Below, in pieces: positions 21,119 to 33,145 of a DNA stretch of 64,000 bases (position 1 is its first letter; every line of letters starts with the position of its first letter). The notes under the pieces were generated by a model. The model worked only from the letters and a program-made list of their open reading frames with translations, did not search any database and had not been told where the DNA came from. The translations under genes were made by a program, and so were the position numbers. Origin of the DNA: Azolla caroliniana (Eukaryota; Polypodiophyta). The stretch lies in contig JBHGNT010000013.1 of assembly GCA_043228905.1 (NCBI GenBank), positions 13,454,001 through 13,518,000 of the forward strand, given 5' to 3'.

Positions 21119-23032
21119 GTATAAAAGACAAACATTTTTGAAAGATACAGGATTCTAGCTCAGATTCAAGAGAAGACACTAGCTCTGGTAGAAGAAAATG
21201 TTGGCATGAAGGAAGGGGATGCACAAGAAAGAAGAAGAAATACTTCTGAAATAAAAAGAAACAATGCATCTGAAGGAAGAAGAAAATACGTCAAAAAATG
21301 AAGATGGATATGCATTGCATGGAAATTGAGGTCACAAAAAACTACCTATTTCGACATGTATAGACAATGTAACTTGCATGTGAGATACGATCGGTTTCGA
21401 GCAGAAATCGGAATTATGATCCACCTGCCATGGAAGTTGAAGTGTAATCTTCCTCATAACACCTAGGTTAGCTTTGCATTTCTAGTAACAAAGAAGAGAA
21501 CCATGGATTTCGACGGAAACGAATGGTAAATGAGCTGTAAATTTCTTATAAGATGATTTATACTATTGGCTGGTGCTCCTTCTATGCGTTTCTTGCAATC
21601 CGCCATTATCATATGAAGTTCAGCTTAACATATTTTGCTTCGTATAAAACACAGACATTTCTGAAAGATGCAGGATTCTAGCTCAGATTCAAGAGAAGAC
21701 ACTCACCTTGGAATAAGAAAATTTTGGCATGAAGAAAGGGGATACACTCGAAAGAAGAAGAGATCCTTGTGAAATAAGAAGATACAATGTATCTGACAGA
21801 AGAAGAAAGTGGGTCAGAAAATCAAGATGGATATGAACGCCATGGAAATTGAGGTCACGAAAAGCTGCCTATTTTGGCATGTATATTCAATGCAACTTGC
21901 ATGTGAGATACGATTGGTTTCGAGGAGAAATCAGAATTATGATCCAGCTGCCATGGAAGCTGAAGTGTAATCTTCCTCGTAACACCTAGGTTAGCTTTGC
22001 ATTTCCAATAACAAAGAAGAGAACCATGGATTTCGATGGAAACTCATGGTAAATGAGCTCTAAATTACTTATAAGATTATTTATAATATTGGCCGATGGT
22101 CCTTCTATGCTTTTCTTGCAGTCTGCCATCATCATCTGAATTTCAGCTTAACACATTTTGCTGCATATAAAACACAGACATTTTTGAAAGATATAGAATT
22201 CTTGCTCATATTTAAGAGAAGACACTAGCATTGGCAGAAGAAAATGTTGGCATGAAGGAAGGGGATGCACAAGAAAGAAGAAGAAATACTTTTGAGATAA
22301 AAAAAAACAATGTATCTGAAAGAAGAAGAATATGCGTCAGAAAATGAAGACGGATATGCATTGCATGGAAATTGAGGTCACAAAAAACTGCCTATTTCGG
22401 CATATATAGACAATGCAACTTCCAAGTGAGATACGATCATTTTTTAGTAGAAATCGGAAATATGATCTACCTGCCATGGAACCTGAAGTGTAATCTTCCT
22501 CATAACACCTAGGTTAGCTTTGCATTTCCATTAAAAAAGAAGAGAACCATGTATTTCGACGGAAACTCATGGTAAATGAGCTCTAAATTACTTATAAGAT
22601 GATTTACAATATTGGCTGATGCTCCTTCTATGCGTTTCTTGTAGTCCGCCATCATCATCTGAATTTTAGCTTAACACATTTTGTTGCGTATAAAACACAA
22701 ACATTTCTGAAAGATACAAGATTGTAGCTCAGATTCAAGAGAAGACACTAGCATTGGCAGAAGAAAATGGTGGCATGAAGGAAGGGGATACACACGAAAG
22801 AAGAAGAGATCCTTGTGAAATAAGAAGATACAATGTATCTGACAGAAGAAGACAATGGGTAAGAAAATCAAGATTTATATGAACGCCATGGAAATTGAGG
22901 TCACGAAAAGATGCCTATTTCAGCATGTATAGACAATGGAACTTCCAAGTGAGATACGATCATTTTTTAGCAGAAATTGAAAATATGATCCACCTGGCAT
23001 TGAAGCTGAAGTGTAATCTTCCTCATAACATC
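21119..23032. repeat. 523-bp tandem repeat array, right part
   Basis: The anchor GATACAGGATTCTAGC or a close variant occurs at 21144, 21667, 22190 and 22713, so the period is exactly 523 bp. Each unit includes CATGGAAATTGAGGTCAC, GAGATACGAT and CTTTGCATTTC. A near-invariant CTTGCAGTCCGCCAT motif resembles a splice acceptor. The last unit is truncated at about 23032. No unit has a long conserved open frame, so a protein product is unlikely. The first 5 bases are the right-hand GTATA TSD. Confidence 0.9.
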
Positions 23033-23518
23033 ACCATTAGTTTTAAGTGCAAGGTGAAAAAGGAATTGTGTTGTGCATTGCTAAGTGGTTTAGGTCATTA
23101 ATTAACTTAACACTTCGCAACGTTATTGGGACGAGCTTTTCAAAGCTATTGGGGAGTACAAAATGCTAGTAGAAAAAGAAACCCTTATTATTTTCCATAA
23201 AAGAAGCCCATTTTTAATGTGGTTTTATCTTCCCCCTCTTATTATTAGCACTTATTTAGGTTTTTTTTGTCTCTCACCTTTTTTTGCTAAATAAAAATGT
23301 GTTAAAATTTCATTATTTTTGGGGTATTTAACTTTGAAAAATACTGCTTGACAAAGTACCAGGCACTTATCAAGAAGTTAAGGGCTCTTAATTCCTAACA
23401 CATGTATCATCACTTATTCCCCAAATTCTACCGACCTTGCTTTTAAGATGATTTGACATCTTGAGTTTTGATGAATGTTCGAGTGAAATTTTTAGATGAA
23501 TTGAAAACTTCAAATGAG
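23033..23518. other. intergenic, no gene seen
   Basis: AT-rich unique sequence between the tandem array and the MITE. Confidence 0.5.
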
Positions 23519-23526
23519 CTCACTAT

Positions 23527-23854
23527 TAGCAATGGGCACGGTTTGGGCTCAAACCAAACCGAACCGTTAAGCCATGGCTTAACGGTTTATTGGTTCAAAG
23601 ATAAATAAATCGTTTGGTTTGGTTTCGGTTCGGTTCGGTTTTGAATTTCACGGTTTAGCGGTTTCGACTTATGTGGTTTGGTTTAAAGGTTTAAAGGTTT
23701 GGTTTGGTTTTGATTTATGATAAACCAATTTGGTTTGGTTCTAAATCTTGCATAAACGGTTTGGTTTAAATGGCTTCATAAAATTTTTAATATAAATAAA
23801 TGGTTTGGTTTGGTTTCAAGGCCAAGAAACCGAACCGAACCGCGCCCATTGCTA
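23527..23854. mobile_element. hAT-type MITE with 8-bp TSD
   Basis: A 328-bp non-coding element. Terminal inverted repeats are TAGCAATGGGC at the left and GCCCATTGCTA at the right. It is flanked by a perfect 8-bp duplication CTCACTAT at 23519-23526 and 23855-23862. An 8-bp TSD and a TAG-starting TIR are hallmarks of the hAT superfamily. The interior is rich in GGTTTGG and CCGAACCG motifs. It has no transposase, so it depends on one encoded elsewhere. Confidence 0.9.
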
Positions 23855-23862
23855 CTCACTAT

Positions 23863-25738
23863 GTATCTAGACGAGTCGAAAATATTTGAAGAGCTAAAAG
23901 TTTCAATTAACTGAGAGTTTTGGTGAGTGGAAAGATTTAGGCAAACTGATACTTTAGGGAAGGCTAAAATTTTATAGAATCCTTATGTATGGTGATGAGT
24001 ACACTTCATTGATCAAACATATTTCTTTATACCAAAAAACACTACTTCACATTAGTTAGCAAACAAAGTACATCAAATTTCAACCATATTCAGCAAAACT
24101 CACGCTTCTCCCCTCAAAACTAATCATAATCCCCACCCCCTCATTTACAACAAAAGTATCCCACCAACTCTTTTTACATGGTAACTTGTACCATAGTTCA
24201 TTGATCAAACTTTAACAACCTTCTAAGAAAACAAATGTAAAGTTCATTTTGCTTTCTTTATCAATTTAATGTAATAGTAAATAAAATTTAGGCTTTCAGT
24301 AATCACAAGAAGTTTGTTAGAATTTATATATAAAATCCACTAGACTTAACTTCACAAATCTAAACCCTTCCCTTCTCTTTTTATGGTGTTTTTTATTTCA
24401 CAATTATCCCATTTTGCACATACTTGCAATGTACACATGAGTTCCTAGAATTCCCCACAAACAAATGATGGATAATTATATAATGCTAGACTGTCTTTTT
24501 TTAGTAACATTTCTATTACTAGTGGGAAACCTCAAAGTGAGGTAAAAACCCACGAAGAATAAAGAGAAGTATACAAGTGTCAATTGGACACCAAAGAGCT
24601 TAGAAGCACTCAAATTAATGAGTGTAAATTTGTAGTGTTATGTCTCTAAGTTGTAGACAATCAAACAAAGATTGCCTAAGGGATTGCTTAAAGAAGCTAA
24701 CTTCATGTAATTGGTTTCGTTCAAAGACCTTACTATTGCAGGCCGTCCACATGGTCTAGAGTGCCCAAAATCTTGTTCATTGGAGAAAATAGGCATTGTT
24801 GGATAGGATGCACAGAATTTGTCCAAATACTCAAAAGTGCTTCCCAAATCTTCAGTTAGGAACTCTATGAGATGGAAATTCACTTAGTCTTTGTACAAAT
24901 GTTGTAGTGAATGAGCAAGTCCATAATAAAAGTGGGACTATTTTTTATCGTCCACCACATCGTGCACAATGCAGTGAGGCTATCAATTACTTTTGAATAT
25001 TCGACCCAATTGGGGGTACACCCTATAGGCATCTCCATAGGAATACCCATTGCTTAAGTGGAACACCAGAGTTCCATAAGTCCATAAGCATGTTTTTCCA
25101 CCAGGACTATGTGTAGGTGCCATAATGCATTTGCATGTTCTTGAAATCACGGGGCCAGTTGTAACAACCTATACATTGAATTCTTGCCTCTCCATTGAAT
25201 GTGATGCAATATTTCCTTCCAATGCTTTAGAAGCTTTGAGCTAAACAGACATCATTTGATGTCCTCGGCAAACTTTCCAAACACTACATCCTAATGACTA
25301 GTATCCCATGAGCCAAATGACTTAGTTTTCAAATTATCAAACATATCTGATAGCATTCTTTGCCCAAGGCAATGTTTGTTCAACAAATTTTGGCAATAAA
25401 GTTGTTTTCCTAGCCAACATATGCAACTGCAAATTAAGAATATTTACTTCTTCACACAATTGTGGAGTGCATAACAATGAGGCTAGATTGTCACAAACTG
25501 TTAGAGTTGAGTAGAAAGGAAACAAGGAATGTGGCATAGGAGACAATATATTGAGAGAGAAAGAATAAATTATATTGTGATTCCGTAACTAATGTTGTTC
25601 ATATTATTGGGTTTAAGATGAACCACCATATTTATACAAGTTCATGACCACTACATGTGCATGTAGGCGCCAAAAGTTTCTAGATTCACAAAACTCTAAA
25701 TACACAAGTATCATAGAAGTATTTTGTCATAACTAGAC
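23863..25738. other. intergenic; weak degenerate frames only
   Basis: AT-rich. Minus-strand frames at 24638-24883 and 25337-25546 have protein-like composition but no family I recognise, and stops separate them. They may be traces of an old gene or element. Confidence 0.4.
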
Positions 25739-25743
25739 GATAT
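25739..25743. repeat. probable TSD of Copia B (GATAT / TATAT)
   Basis: GATAT before the left LTR compares with TATAT at 32047-32051 after the right LTR, a four-of-five match. Confidence 0.55.
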
Positions 25744-25873
25744 TGTTGGGATAAAAGTCCCACTCCACTCACCTTGTATTTCTAGTGTGAACACACAATT
25801 AACCTAACTATATAACTGGGTAACTGACCTTGTAATGATAGATCAATGGTTAATGTAAGACAATCTCTTTAAA

Positions 25874-25914
<41 letters not shown>

Positions 25915-26043
25915 GCAATTGTTTGTTTTTATATTCGGGAACCTTGTCACAGTGCATAACTCTACCCTACTTGCTACATGTATTGTTTGTTGGACTCATT
26001 GATAGGTCTTCAATCTTCCGCAACATCAACTTTATATCCAACA
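25744..26043 (+). repeat. 5' LTR of Copia B (300 bp)
   Basis: Contains a pure (CT)n tract at about 25875-25912. The tract is shorter in the 3' LTR, which accounts for most of the 20-bp length difference. Confidence 0.9.
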
Positions 26044-26099
26044 TTTGGGTATCAGAGCAACTTGTAGTCCGACAACAACAATAACATCAACCTGAGAAT

Positions 26100-27022
26100 A
26101 GAAAAACCGACTGAAGGAAAGGACTAGGTCAACAATCTCACTTCCTACAGAACATGGCTTCAACATCTGGCACGGGAGTGGAAATCCATTCAAATGCATC
26201 TGACTGAGAGCGTCTACTTCAACATGGCCAAAGAGGCATCAACATTTTCCTTGTGGGAGAAACTCTAGTCAGATTATGAAAAGAAATCGTCTTCATCAAA
26301 GCTTAATTGACCAGAAAATTATTCAATATGAATATGAGAGACAGATCCGATGACCTCCCACATCAACACCTTCAGGCAGGTGTTGTCTGAACTCTCCTCA
26401 CAAGGGATTAACTTCAAAGAAGAAGTTAAAGCCCTTGCTCTCCTTTCGAGCTTGTTGGCGACTCGCAAGTTGGGATGTATTTTGCATGACATTCACCAAC
26501 AACAATCCAAGTTTGAACCTGGATGAAACGATGAGACATGTTCTCAATGAGGATATTCGGCGAAAATCGATGGGTCTCATCATCGATGATTCAACAGAAG
26601 CGCACTACTCGACCAAGCCAGCCGGAAGAGCCGACCGAAGTCCAAACCGGCCAAGGAGGAGGAACGATCATCCACTGTCGAAGTCGAGAAATTGGAGGTT
26701 GAACCCCTTCTGCACACATTGCAGAAAGGCCGCCCACAACATTGCCAATTATTAGTCGATCAAGAAGAAGGAGAATGGATGGCGATTCGAGCGGAATTTA
26801 GGATCATCTGATTCAAACCATTCTCAAATCGGGAACCAAATCAATGTTGCCGAATCTCGGTCGGGAGAAGTCCTCTCACTTGAAGACTCGTCGACCGAAG
26901 AGATCGTATATAGTGCGCAAGACGGACGAATGTGGTTGGATTCCGGTGCCACATTTCACATGACCCAACATTGAATGCTTTTTGGACTATTCGGTCGAAG
27001 CTAACGACACAATGCGACTAGG
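26100..27022 (+). pseudogene. Copia B gag and protease remnant
   Basis: Scattered frames retain a gag-like stretch and a damaged knuckle, CTHCRKAAHNIANY followed by a stop. Further on, a protease-like WIPVPHFT stretch is readable in a shifted frame. The frame is broken repeatedly, so no product is expected. It runs up to the solo LTR at 27023. Confidence 0.65.
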
Positions 27023-27659
27023 TGTTGGCATAAAAGGCCGACTCCTTCCACCTTGTATCCTAGTGTGAACACTTCTTGAAGTTAGGGCTTGAGTATATAA
27101 TATCAACCCTAACATTGTAACGTTAAGTTTCTTGTATCTTGTGTCTTGGAGTGCAAGAGTTACAAAGAGAGAGAGAAATAACAGAGCTTCAAATTGTGTC
27201 GACGCCTTTGTTTCTTCTTTTGTCTTATATTCTGTGTTGTTTGTTGAGCATAATATGATAGGTCCTCATACACACTTCCACATATATGTTCACATACTTG
27301 TTCACACTAGGCAACGGGCAAGAGTGTATAATCTCAGTGTCAAATATGGGTTTCTAATGGACGTATTCACACCGTCCTATTTGGACATACTAGGTTTTAG
27401 GCCATTTATGTAAATCGTGGAAAGGACAATTGCCCTAAGTCAGTTGGTATATAAACTGAATCTTGTAACCTAGTTTTGGTTGTCGATAGTGTCATTCTTG
27501 TATTGTAACTTTTGGAATAAGACTGTTACATTGTGTGCCTCTCTTTCTCTCTCTTTCTCTCACTTTGTCTCTTTGATATTGCTTGAACTTGCAAACTCGG
27601 TGATCTTCTTCGCACAGATGTTGTTCTTGTTTCCGCAATGATGGTCTCAAACTCCAACA
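27023..27659 (+). mobile_element. solo LTR of a Copia B-related family, nested
   Basis: A 637-bp block begins TGTTGGCATAAAAGG and ends CTCCAACA. Its first 50 bases closely resemble the start of the Copia B LTR, including CACCTTGTAT and CTAGTGTGAACAC. There is no internal coding, so it is probably a solo LTR left by recombination. Removing it joins the Copia reading frame on each side. No clear TSD was seen (CTAGG against CTCAC). Its centre holds a ~180-bp segment unlike the Copia B LTR. Confidence 0.65.
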
Positions 27660-28900
27660 CTCACGGATTGAAGAGGTCCCCATTCAATCGCCGAATGACA
27701 ATACGATCACCCTGCACCGAGTCTGGCACGTACCTGAGCTGAAGAGGAGCTTGGTCTCCATCGACATGCTAGCCAAAGCCGAGTATCAAACAACTCTAAG
27801 TGAGTCGTCATGGACGATCAACCGAGGGAATATGAAAATCGGTTGTAGATACAAGTACAACAACTTGTACCCGCTAATGGCGATCAGTCCAAGAGGGGTC
27901 GTGAACGTAGCCGATTTGTCCTAATCAAACTTATGGCATGGCTGGGTCAGCCATATGTCCCAAGCCGGACTAGACCGGCTAATGACGATCGGATACATCT
28001 CGAAACTCCAGACGAAGATGGACTTCTAGGAGCATTGTCGTTACGGGAAACAAAATCCGATGTTCGCACTTCCTCCACAATGAGACAGTACGACAACCCC
28101 TGGAACTGGTCCACACCAATATATGTGGGCCGATGCCTGAAAGACCACTAGGAGCACCCGGTGCTTCATCACATTTGTGGATGATTGTACTCACAAAGTT
28201 TGGGCCTATTCAATTAGGTCAAAAGACGAGGCGCTCGAGGTCATCACTTGGTGGCTAGCCAAAGTGGAGAATCGATCAGGATACAAAGTGAAGACACTCC
28301 GGTCCAACAATGGAGTTAAATACAACCAGTCCCGAAAATTCAAACAGTACCTATCCGAAAAGGAATCCGGCATTAGAGAACCGTTCCATACTCACCCATA
28401 CAGAACGACGTGGCGGAACGCATGAACCAGACAATCTAGGAGAGAGTGACAACAATCCTCCAACATTCCGAACTCAAACTGAAATTTTGGGCCGAGGCAC
28501 TGTAGATGGCCGTCTACTTGATAAATCTATCACCGTCGAGAGTAGTGTGGCTCGAAGTGCCACAAGCACTATGGTTTGGCAAACATCTGACTTATGATAG
28601 GCTCAATATATTCAGATGCAAAGCCTACGCCTTCATCCCTAGGGATAAGAGGACCAAGTTTGCACCCCATGCACTTAAGTACATATTTCTTGGCTATGGC
28701 ACAGACGGGGACTTTGGGCATCGGTTGTGGGATTCGGAGAAGTGATGTAGTCTTCAATGAAGACTCGGTACACTCCGACTGGACCTAGACAAAGAAAATT
28801 TGTAAAAAAGGTCTTATTCGACCTTCATAGATTAGTCATAGAAGGGCCGACCAACCGGTCCGAATCGGCAATTCAACAAATAGTTGAAATCGATCGAGCT
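27660..28900 (+). pseudogene. Copia B GAG-pre-integrase and integrase remnant
   Basis: Readable pieces include RVWHVPELKRSLVSIDML, then NLWHGWVSHMS (the HHCC-like pre-integrase region), FVDDCTHKVWAYSI and KVKTLRSNNGVKY (integrase core). The piece RLNIFRCKAYAFIP follows. At least four stops or frameshifts separate them. The order matches Ty1/Copia (integrase before RT). Confidence 0.8.
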
Positions 28901-29375
28901 AGCAACTCCTCTGCCGAATCCGAATTTGCAAGAGGTCCACTAGTCGAAATCTAAATCAATTTGACTAAGAGATTGACAAGGGCCAAACTGGCAAAGACAA
29001 CCGAAAGGGCCGAAGAGGGAAAATCAGCCAAAGCTGATAAAGCCAAAGGGAGATGGTCGGGAGGAGCTGAATTGTCCGACCAAACTAAAGCTAACAAGGG
29101 GCAGAGTCAAAATAGATAGAGTCAAATCGACCAAGATGCCCAAACATGCTAAGGTGTCAAAAATTCGGGTCAAATTGGCCAAGGCACCAACCCCTCTGTC
29201 AATCGATACCGAAGTAGGAGAGGATGATTGAACATCGTCGAAATCCTATTACAGGGGTGAGTCATCCACAAGGACTCATGAAGATGGTTCAACAAATGCC
29301 GATTGCACAACAGAACCAATCAAAGAATCCGAACCAACAAAATCGGCACCTAGGATATACAGACAAGTCCGAAGG

Positions 29376-30383
29376 ATGACAGAGTTTTACCAATCGGGCC
29401 TTGACTACGTCAACTATGTGGATGCAGGTGAACCTAGCTCGTATGAGGAAACTTTAGCCGCATCGGACGCCGACACATGGCTACAAGCCATGCGATTTGA
29501 AATGGACTCGATTAAAGAGAACAAGATGTGGGAGCTAGTTGAACTACCAATCGGGTGGAAGTTGCTACCCTTCAAATGGTTCTTCAGATACAAATATGTA
29601 TAAGATTCTAAGAAGCCCAAATATAAGGCTCGGCCTTGTCGACAAAGGTTTCAAACAGGAACATGGGGCCAACTATGAAGAGATATTCTCGCCGGTAGTC
29701 AAAATGACCACCCTACGGCTCCTTCTTGAGGTTGTGGTGACAAAAGACCTAGAGCTTGAACAACTTGATGTCAAGAGAGCCTTCCTACACGAAGATCTAG
29801 ATGAAGACATCTATATGTCTCAACCGGCAGGCTTCATGACGATGGGGGAGCAAGGTCACCTCATCTGCAAGCTGAAGAAGAGCCTATATGGCCTCAAGCA
29901 AGGGCAAGGAATGTGGTATCAGAAGTTCGATACCTACATCTGATAGCTCGACTACAACCAGTTGGACCCCGACCCATGCATGTACATCCGACAACTGGCC
30001 AATGAGTCCCGGGTCTATCTAATCTTGTACGTCGACGACATGCTTATCACCGGTAGTGATAAATCAGAAATTGGAAACCTAAAGCAGAGTCTTCATGAGA
30101 AATTCTCAATGAAAGAACTCGGACAAGCTTAGCATATCTTGGGCATGAGGAGCGAGAAAATTTGGATCACAAAGACTTTGCAGCTCTCCCAGTCCGATTA
30201 CATTTGGAAGGTGCTTAAAAGGTTTAGCATGGAGAACACTAAACTGGCACCAACACCACTTCTGACGTTGCATCAACAAAAGAGGAGAGAAAGCTCATGA
30301 GCCGAATACCCTACACATAGGTTGTAGGAAGTCTCATGTACACAATGGTGGTGACCAACCTGACCTTGCATATGTCATTGTCG
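29376..30383 (+). pseudogene. Copia B reverse transcriptase remnant
   Basis: The plus strand shows WLQAMRFEMDSI, KGFKQEHGANYEEIFSPV, LDVKRAFLHEDLDEDIYM, LYGLKQGQGMWYQKF and the catalytic YVDDMLITG, split by frameshifts near 29600 and a stop near 29941. It ends abruptly near 30383 within the conserved DLAYV region. Confidence 0.85.
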
Positions 30384-30912
30384 TGACGTTTTTGCACCAC
30401 GATGAGAAAATAACCTCTACCAAATTATACGAACTGATTCAAATATTTGTAAATGGTCGTTTCGCGACAATTCGCCATAGGATGATAATAGCTAGTTGAA
30501 TCTACGATAAAACATAATATCGAGTAAAATATTTTGAAGCTAAATACCTATTATCAACACACTTATTATTATCACTATCAGCTATTTTAGCTATTAAAGC
30601 TATTACCCACTTTTTAAGCTAAATACTTATTCAAAGCACATTTTTATCAAGTATTTTAGCTATTAAAGCTATTACCCACTAATGTTGGTGCCTCTTATGC
30701 ATGGGTGACACTTGGCACTCATGCATCTACCTTCCTAATATACCATAGAATATTTTTAGAATATACTAACGACTAGAATATTCTGGAATGTACTATATGC
30801 TAGATTATATAATATTAAACCTTATACAAGTTCACATATAAATCAAGAGTTTCTATATGGTTTATCTAACACAACACTATGTATTGGGTGTGTTAGAGGT
30901 TTGATTCTAGAA
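30384..30912. other. unrelated insertion/replacement inside Copia B
   Basis: About 530 bp of AT-rich non-coding DNA replaces the segment between RT and RNase H. It contains an imperfect direct repeat of TATTTTAGCTATTAAAGCTA (about 30582 and 30651). No terminal inverted repeats or TSD were found, so it could be filler DNA or a decayed element. Confidence 0.5.
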
Positions 30913-31350
30913 TGTGACAGTCGGTGGCGCCATATCATGGGGATCGAAATTGCAAGAGTGCACAACCATGTCTACCACAGAGGCCGAGTACATTGCCGCA
31001 TCGGAAGCAACCAAGGAAACCATTTAGTTGCATTGATTGTCGACCGATTTCTCGGCTAAAAGCCAAATCGACCATTCAGCGCCAACCCTCTATTGCGACT
31101 CTTAGAGCGCAATACACCTCATCCGGAAACCGATATACCATGCTAAGATGAAGCTTATTGAGGTGAGGTACCATCATATTCGAGAGCTAGTCACTAACAA
31201 GAAGCTTAAAGTCCGAAAGGTGGATACCGAGGTGAATATCGCTGATAGCCTAACAAAGCCACTCCCAAATCAACGCTTCAACGCACTAAGAGGACATATG
31301 GGACTACAACAAGCGAGTGAGCGAGCAAAGAAGAGCCGAACAAGGAGTAG
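30913..31350 (+). pseudogene. Copia B RNase H remnant
   Basis: Reads VGGAISWGSKLQ and TEAEYIAASEATKE, then after stops KLIEVRYHHIRELV and NIADSLTKPLPNQRF, the typical Copia C-terminus. Stops occur within. Confidence 0.8.
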
Positions 31351-31766
31351 ATGTTAAGTTGAAGAATGGCACATCCAGACAAGTCGAAAAGGCAAAGTCG
31401 AAGGAGCCAAACAACCTTAAGGTTGTAGATGCAGTTGAGTGTGAGGAGACCAAAAGGACAAGAGATGATAAGGGTCAAATGGAACTGAAAACTGATTGAC
31501 GATCCATCGGAGAGCACGAGAACCAACGCGCACGGAGAGTCGACGACCTAGAGACCAAAAGCAAAATCGATCACTATCCGATTCAAACATCAACCAACTC
31601 AGCAAATATCCAATTGCTAAAATCTACTTTACCTCTGCCGACTCGGCCACAACCGGTCAACTTGTAACACACATTACATTTTAAATTTAAGTTGTAATTT
31701 AAGCTTACGGGGGAGACAACCCCATATCATTGTATGTAGACAGAGTAGTCCTTCTACGAGGGAGTT

Positions 31767-32046
31767 TGTTGGGATAAAAGTCTCACTTTGCCCACCTTGT
31801 ATCTCTAGTGTGAACACACAGTTAACCTAACTATATAAGTCGGTAACTGACCTTGTAAAGACGAATCAGTGGTTAATGTAAGACAATCTCTTTGAGCTTA
31901 AACCTCTCTCTCTCTATGCAACTGTTTGTTTTTATCATTGTGAATCTTGTCACAGTGCATAACTCTACCTTGCTTGCTACTTGTATTATTTGCTGGACTC
32001 ACTGACAGGTCCTCAATATTCCGCAATATCAACTTTATATTCAACA
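31767..32046 (+). repeat. 3' LTR of Copia B (280 bp)
   Basis: Colinear with 25744-26043. Two candidate purine tracts, GGGGGAGACAACC (about 31711) and ACGAGGGAGTT, lie upstream. Confidence 0.9.
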
Positions 32047-32265
32047 TATATGTGGAATGCATGGGCTATGACCCATTGGTTGTGATATGGGAGGTTGGAG
32101 ATTTGATTATGATCAAAATTCCAATGCAAATTGGTTCCATACAAGAATCCCCTTTTTGGAAAATATGATAGATTCATCAACTAAAGCTTGCATTACTAAT
32201 TGCCTCCGAGATGGAAGATGTGGGCCTATATTGTCCTTATTAGTTGCAGCCCTTGATAACCTCAA

Positions 32266-32520
32266 GGGATGAGTAATAATAGAAAACAAGAATAGATAAG
32301 TGGGCATCCTCGACGAACAAATCTCATGAGAGAAATATCTGATGTAACTCCACCGTTGGGCATTACCCGTGACACCACATATTGACAAAATCACTACTGA
32401 TAAAGAATGAGTAATAATATAAAACAACAATGAGCTAAGTGGGCATATTTGATGAACATATCTCGCGAGGGCAATATCTAATGTAACTCCACGACTAAGC
32501 ATGTACTCAAGACACTACAT
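32266..32520. repeat. ~138-bp tandem duplication
   Basis: Two copies start with GATGAGTAATAATA (about 32268) and GAATGAGTAATAATA (about 32405). They share AAGTGGGCAT and ATGTAACTCCAC with scattered differences. Confidence 0.7.
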
Positions 32521-32846
32521 TTTGTCCTAATAAGGATATGAGGCGAGACATACGTGGTCCAAAGCTCATTGTATGTATTACCGTGGAAACAAAGGATGAA
32601 TTAACACGATCATAAGTTCTCTCCAAACCATCTTGTCCTTACAATAATACGAGGCGAGACATACATGGTCCAAAGCCCATTGTATGCATTAATCCGAAAA
32701 CAAAGGATACATGATCATAAGTTCTCTCTAAATCATCTTGGCCTAATCAGAATATGAGGCGAGGCATATGTGGTCCAAAGCCCATTGTATGCATTAACCC
32801 GGAAACAAAGGACCAATTAACATCATCATAAGTTCTCTCCAAATCG
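32521..32846. repeat. 105-111-bp tandem repeats, three copies
   Basis: Copies are anchored by AGGCGAGACATAC-like sequence at 32541, 32652 and 32757. Each contains GGTCCAAAGC, CATTGTATG and CATAAGTTCTCTC. The boundaries directly follow the 138-bp duplication. Confidence 0.8.
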
Positions 32847-32974
32847 AACTACAATATATTTCTACCTGAATTGAAACCATATTGGGGTGGGTGAAGTCTC
32901 TCTCCTTGTTTCTCAAGGATGACAAAACCATCATCATCATCATTTAGTACACATTCTAAAGAGAGATATGTCAC

Positions 32975-33145
32975 AATCATGGTCATGATCAATGTCAAGG
33001 TCAAGGTCAAGGTCATGGTCATGGTCATGATCAATTTCGTCCTCATCATAGTCAAGGTCAAGGTCATGGTCATGATCAATTTCGTCCTCATCATAGTCAA
33101 GGTCATGGTCATGGTCATGATTAATTTCATTCTCATCATACTTAG
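32975..33145. repeat. 45-bp tandem repeat built on a GGTCAA/GGTCAT hexamer
   Basis: Three higher-order units with TCAATTTCGTCCTC or a close variant at 33031, 33076 and 33121 (exactly 45 bp, 15 codons). Between them are runs of GGTCAA and GGTCAT. Both strands are open through the array. The minus strand would give an Asp/His-rich peptide, the plus strand Val/Lys/Met repeats. It lies 230-400 bp upstream of the PPR start codon. It may be promoter sequence or an unrecognised short gene. Confidence 0.8.

Larger units (their letters stand above)
25744..32046 (+). mobile_element. Copia LTR retrotransposon B, decayed
   Basis: A 6303-bp element with LTRs of 300 and 280 bp (TGTTGG..CAACA). The PBS TGGGTATCAGAGC at 26046-26058 resembles the initiator tRNA-Met complement with one extra G. 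Gag, integrase, RT and RNase H remnants follow in Copia order on the plus strand, with many stops and frameshifts. A related solo LTR (27023-27659) is inserted after the gag/protease region. About 530 bp of unrelated sequence (30384-30912) replaces the end of RT and the start of RNase H. Confidence 0.9.

Noticed and set aside
24638-25546. Minus-strand frames that look protein-like
   Set aside because: Stops divide them, and no family could be named in either the open or the shifted frames.
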